From JAIOTH01 sp964639335 (GTDB taxonomy: Bacteria; Patescibacteriota; Patescibacteriia; UBA1558; S5-K13), in NCBI GenBank assembly GCA_964639335.1, contig CAZXCJ010000031.1, positions 1-13,300 on the forward strand: DNA of 13,300 nucleotides. The letters are read 5' to 3'. Under the pieces are notes generated by a model, which was given only the letters and a program-made list of their open reading frames with translations, made no database searches and was not told the origin of the DNA. Positions 11,299 through 13,300 of the stretch are shown here, piece after piece. Every line of letters starts with the position of its first letter. The first letter of the stretch is position 1. The position numbers were made by a program, and so were the translations under genes.

Positions 11299-12936
11299 AT
11301 GAATTCATTATACCAAAAAATCGTTCAAGAACTAATTAAAAAATCCTATAAAAATAGGAACGACTTTGAATTGACTAAAAAGAGATTATGTGGAAAAAAC
11401 AAAATAAAACCAGTCAAGAATTCTGTTTTAATAAATGCTTACCAAAAATTACTTAAAAATAATAAAATTAAACGAAATCTAAATTTTGAAAAATTAACTA
11501 TTGCCCGAGCCACTCGTACAATTTCCGGAGTAACTCCAGTAACTGTTTTAACAAAGCCCTATCAATGTCCCGGCACGTGTATTTATTGTCCTCATGAAAC
11601 AAATATGCCAGTTAGTTATTTATCTAATGAACCAGCAGCTCAACGAGCTAAAGGTTTAAATTTTAACCCTTATAAACAAGTCCAATACCGAATTAAAGCC
11701 CTAGAAACCAATGGTCATATAGTTGATAAAATTGAACTTTTAGTTTTAGGTGGATCTTGGAACGCTTATGCTCGTAATTATCAAAATAATTTTATTGCTC
11801 GTTGTTTTCAGGGAGCTAATGATTATGGAAATAAAAGAACTAAAAAATTAAAAATTTACCCGACGAAGCCTTGGCGAAGTCGGGACAAAAAAACAAGTTT
11901 AGAAAAAGAATTAAAACGGAATGAAAAAACAAAATATAGAATTATTGGCGAAACTTTAGAAACTCGACCAGATTTATTAAATCAAAAAGAAATTATTGCT
12001 ATGCGAGAACAAGCCTGTACTCGAATTCAACTTGGTGTTCAGCATACTAGCGATCAAATTCTAAAAAAAGTTAAAAGAGGCCATGGACAAAAAGAAATTA
12101 TTGAAGCTACTAAATTATGCAAACAAACCGGAATTAAAGTAGATTATCATTTAATGCCTGATTTGCCTTTTTCTACTCCAGCTAAAGATTTACAAATGTT
12201 TAAAAAAGTTTTTTCTGACTCCAATTATCAGCCCGACCAAATAAAAATTTATCCTTGCGTAGTTACTAGAGAAGCCAAACCGCTGTATAAATTATTTAAA
12301 GAAAAAAAATATTATCCTTACACTAAAAAACAACTTCTAAATTTATTAGTAAAAATAAAAATTCAAACTATTCCCTATTATGTCCGTATTAATAGATTAA
12401 TTAGAGACATTCCCAAAGAATCCATTGTAGGTGGTAACAATATTACTAATCTTAGACAAATTATTCATAAAGAATTAGAAAAAAAGAATTTAAGATGTAA
12501 ATGCATTCGTTGTCGAGAAATAAAAAATCAGGAAATTAAATTATCAGATGCTAAATTATTTATTCAAAAATATAAGGCCTCTAATGGTATAGAATATTTT
12601 ATCAGTTATGAAAATAAAGAACGAACTAAACTGTATGCTTTTTTAAGATTAAGATTTAATAATTATGCTGACAATTTTATTAAAGAGTTAAATAACTGCT
12701 CTATTGTTCGCGAAATCCATGCTTATGGCAAACTAATACCTCATCATAAAAAAACTACCTCTCCATCAAGTGCTCAAAATCTAGGATTTGGAAAAAGATT
12801 AATGGCTCAAGCAGAAAAAATATCCATAAAACGGGGTTATAAAAAAATTGCTGTTATTTCTGGCATTGGAGTTAGAGAATATTATCGTAAATTGGAATAT
12901 AGGCTTAATGGGACTTATATGGTTAAAAAGCTATAA
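11299..12936 (+). CDS. elp3: Elp3-family tRNA uridine(34) acetyltransferase (radical SAM + GNAT)
   Basis: This 545-aa enzyme uses acetyl-CoA and SAM to put a carboxymethyl group on wobble uridine of tRNA. The Elp3 lead-in TRTISGVTPVTVLTKPYQC is followed by the iron-sulfur cysteines C90, C94 and C97 (CPGTCIYCP) and EPAAQRAKG. ETLETRPD marks the middle of the radical SAM domain. A cysteine group CKCIRC (400-405) lies in the linker. The GNAT domain (about 430-545) has the acetyl-CoA loop QNLGFGKRLM (from 493) and SGIGVREYYRKLEY. I chose the ATG at 11299 because an earlier in-frame ATG (11218) would add 27 hydrophobic residues that overlap the divergent methyltransferase start and do not fit the family. 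A GC-rich repeat is embedded in frame at 11859-11884. All key motifs are intact. Confidence 0.93.
   Translation: MNSLYQKIVQELIKKSYKNRNDFELTKKRLCGKNKIKPVKNSVLINAYQKLLKNNKIKRNLNFEKLTIARATRTISGVTPVTVLTKPYQCPGTCIYCPHETNMPVSYLSNEPAAQRAKGLNFNPYKQVQYRIKALETNGHIVDKIELLVLGGSWNAYARNYQNNFIARCFQGANDYGNKRTKKLKIYPTKPWRSRDKKTSLEKELKRNEKTKYRIIGETLETRPDLLNQKEIIAMREQACTRIQLGVQHTSDQILKKVKRGHGQKEIIEATKLCKQTGIKVDYHLMPDLPFSTPAKDLQMFKKVFSDSNYQPDQIKIYPCVVTREAKPLYKLFKEKKYYPYTKKQLLNLLVKIKIQTIPYYVRINRLIRDIPKESIVGGNNITNLRQIIHKELEKKNLRCKCIRCREIKNQEIKLSDAKLFIQKYKASNGIEYFISYENKERTKLYAFLRLRFNNYADNFIKELNNCSIVREIHAYGKLIPHHKKTTSPSSAQNLGFGKRLMAQAEKISIKRGYKKIAVISGIGVREYYRKLEYRLNGTYMVKKL
11307..11315 (-). promoter_or_regulatory. 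Extended -10 promoter for the methyltransferase
   Basis: The minus strand reads TGGTATAAT, a perfect extended -10 element inside the first codons of the divergent elp3 gene. It gives a leader of about 35 bases before the ATG at 11265. A second TATAAT at 11292-11297 is an alternative. I see no convincing promoter for elp3 itself in the 33-bp gap; TATACT (11273-11278) is the best -10 match but has no -35. Confidence 0.4.
11859..11884. repeat. GC-rich hairpin inside elp3
   Basis: CCCGAC (11859-11864) pairs with GTCGGG (11879-11884), with an inner GCC/GGC pair. It encodes part of the variable segment YPTKPWRSRD (about residues 187-196) before the ETRPD motif, where Elp3 proteins differ in length. 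Fifteen bases of its reverse complement are identical to 4821-4835 in the charged membrane protein gene. G+C content is far above that of the flanking poly-A-rich codons. Confidence 0.65.
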
Positions 12937-12964
12937 GACATAAGTTATAAGCTGTAAGACGTAA
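12928..12964. repeat. Two-copy tandem repeat (period 21) over the elp3 stop
   Basis: AAGCTATAAGACATAA (12928-12943) and AAGCTGTAAGACGTAA (12949-12964) differ at two positions. The first copy includes the last two codons and the TAA stop of elp3, so the repeat probably arose by local duplication of the gene end or by insertion there. Confidence 0.55.
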
Positions 12965-12965
12965 T

Positions 12966-12996
12966 AAAAAAAACTGCTCGGATTGCTCAGAGCAGT
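12966..12996 (-). terminator. Intrinsic terminator of the small membrane-peptide gene
   Basis: On the minus strand a 7-bp stem ACTGCTC/GAGCAGT (12973-12979 and 12990-12996) with a 10-base loop is followed directly by eight T (12966-12973). This is a standard Rho-independent terminator, 27 bases past the stop codon of the 49-aa ORF. On the plus strand no T-run follows, so it does not serve elp3 well, though the two genes converge here. Confidence 0.8.
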
Positions 12997-13023
12997 ATCA
13001 AATCAATTTAAAAGATCTTCATT

Positions 13024-13173
13024 TCAATTTTTTAATTTTTTTTCTTTAACATTTTTTAAAACACCAGTAATTATAATAACAGCAAAATTCACTAATGCCG
13101 TAACTAATAAACCTTTTACTATAATATCCATTAAGATTTTTGAAATAGAAAATATACCAAAAACGCTAATCAT
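13024..13173 (-). CDS. Small single-pass membrane protein, 49 aa
   Basis: This ORF begins ATG ATT AGC and ends TGA. Its product is mostly hydrophobic from about residue 13 to 40 (KILMDIIVKGLLVTALVNF, then AVIIITGVLK) and ends in a basic tail (NVKEKKLKN), so it should cross the membrane once with the lysine-rich end inside. It has a GGAGG ribosome binding site five bases before the ATG, a TTGACA promoter with 17-base spacing upstream, and a terminator behind it. The complete set of signals makes it a real gene although it is short. I recognise no family. Possible roles such as a small membrane regulator, holin-like peptide or toxin of a toxin-antitoxin pair cannot be separated. It converges with elp3 and shares no visible link with it. 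Confidence 0.7.
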   Translation of the reverse strand: MISVFGIFSISKILMDIIVKGLLVTALVNFAVIIITGVLKNVKEKKLKN

Positions 13174-13178
13174 GTTAT

Positions 13179-13183
13179 CCTCC
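13179..13183 (-). promoter_or_regulatory. Shine-Dalgarno site GGAGG
   Basis: GGAGG followed by ATAAC and then the ATG at 13173. This is the only clear Shine-Dalgarno sequence found before any gene in the window, and it fixes the start of the 49-aa ORF. Confidence 0.8.
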
Positions 13184-13203
13184 ACTTTTTATTATTTTAT
13201 AGT

Positions 13204-13232
13204 AGTTTAAAATAATAATTTGTTTGTGTCAA
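13204..13232 (-). promoter_or_regulatory. Sigma70-type promoter of the small membrane-peptide gene
   Basis: A perfect TTGACA (13227-13232) is separated by 17 bases from TAAACT (13204-13209), which matches 4 of 6 positions of the -10 consensus. Transcription would start near 13197, giving a leader of about 25 bases before the ATG at 13173. Confidence 0.6.
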
Positions 13233-13254
13233 CCAAATTTTTTCTTTTGTAAAG

Positions 13255-13284
13255 GTGAAATAGAAATGTCCTACTTGGACATTT
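13255..13284. repeat. Hairpin with GTGAAATAG flank at the right edge
   Basis: AAATGTCC (13264-13271) pairs perfectly with GGACATTT (13277-13284) around TACTT. The nine bases before it, GTGAAATAG (13255-13263), are identical to 10249-10257 in the AG-bulge hairpin. The matching right flank (ATTTCAC) is absent, so this may be a decayed or different member of the same repeat group. Confidence 0.5.
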
Positions 13285-13300
13285 GATAAAATTTATTAGA

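Noticed and set aside
12983..13210. 75-codon plus-strand ORF
   Set aside because: It is antisense to the 49-aa gene, which has a promoter, GGAGG and terminator on the minus strand. The plus frame has no ribosome binding site and begins inside the terminator hairpin.
1..13300. CRISPR array, rRNA, or recoded TGA
   Set aside because: There are no regularly spaced direct repeats with unique spacers and no conserved rRNA segments, and TGA acts as a normal stop, so no alternative genetic code is needed.

Overview
The window is AT-rich (clearly below 35% G+C by eye), uses the standard stop codons, and has tightly packed genes that mostly lack a visible Shine-Dalgarno sequence. It also holds many short palindromic repeats, some inside genes. 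The protein families match those I associate with Candidate Phyla Radiation bacteria (Patescibacteria, Parcubacteria-like, possibly the Falkowbacteria/Kuenenbacteria/Magasanikbacteria side). The phylum is an inference; no rRNA or ribosomal marker is present.

From about 10226 down to 294 there is one leftward gene cluster for a minimal type IV secretion or conjugative-pilus-like machine. In transcription order it encodes: a soluble 364-aa protein of unknown function; a PrgI/VirB3-like membrane protein; a protein resembling the TraC/VirB4 N-terminal domain; the VirB4 ATPase; a single-pass protein with a VirB8/NTF2-like outer domain; a highly charged protein with a membrane-embedded C-terminus; a membrane-anchored beta-propeller; a DsbA-fold protein that lacks the CxxC catalytic cysteines; and two recently duplicated VirB2/TrbC-type pilins with cysteine-rich C-terminal domains. 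No relaxase, VirD4 coupling protein, VirB11, or outer-membrane core genes are seen. The cluster is therefore more easily read as a surface pilus, export or uptake device than as a complete conjugation system. An extended -10 promoter (10368-10376) lies upstream of the first gene, with a structured leader.

To the right of the cluster (10606-12936) a Trm9/ALKBH8-like SAM methyltransferase and an Elp3-type radical SAM/acetyltransferase are divergently transcribed 33 bp apart. In eukaryotes these two families act in sequence on wobble uridine 34 of tRNA (Elp3 makes cm5U, Trm9 methylates it to mcm5U). The pairing suggests a compact bacterial version of that pathway.

The right end (12966-13232) holds a small unlisted gene: a 49-codon leftward membrane-peptide ORF with a TTGACA promoter, a GGAGG ribosome binding site and an intrinsic terminator. 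It is the only gene in the window with all these signals. The left end (1-125) holds a leftward promoter with an operator-like palindrome for a gene outside the window.

Through the gaps runs a set of palindromic elements. Two hairpins (12-52 and 10241-10287) share a bulged AG and a conserved core, with compensatory base-pair changes. A 104-bp multi-hairpin GC-rich element supplies the methyltransferase stop codon. GC-rich repeat fragments also lie in frame inside the Elp3 gene and inside the charged-linker membrane protein gene.
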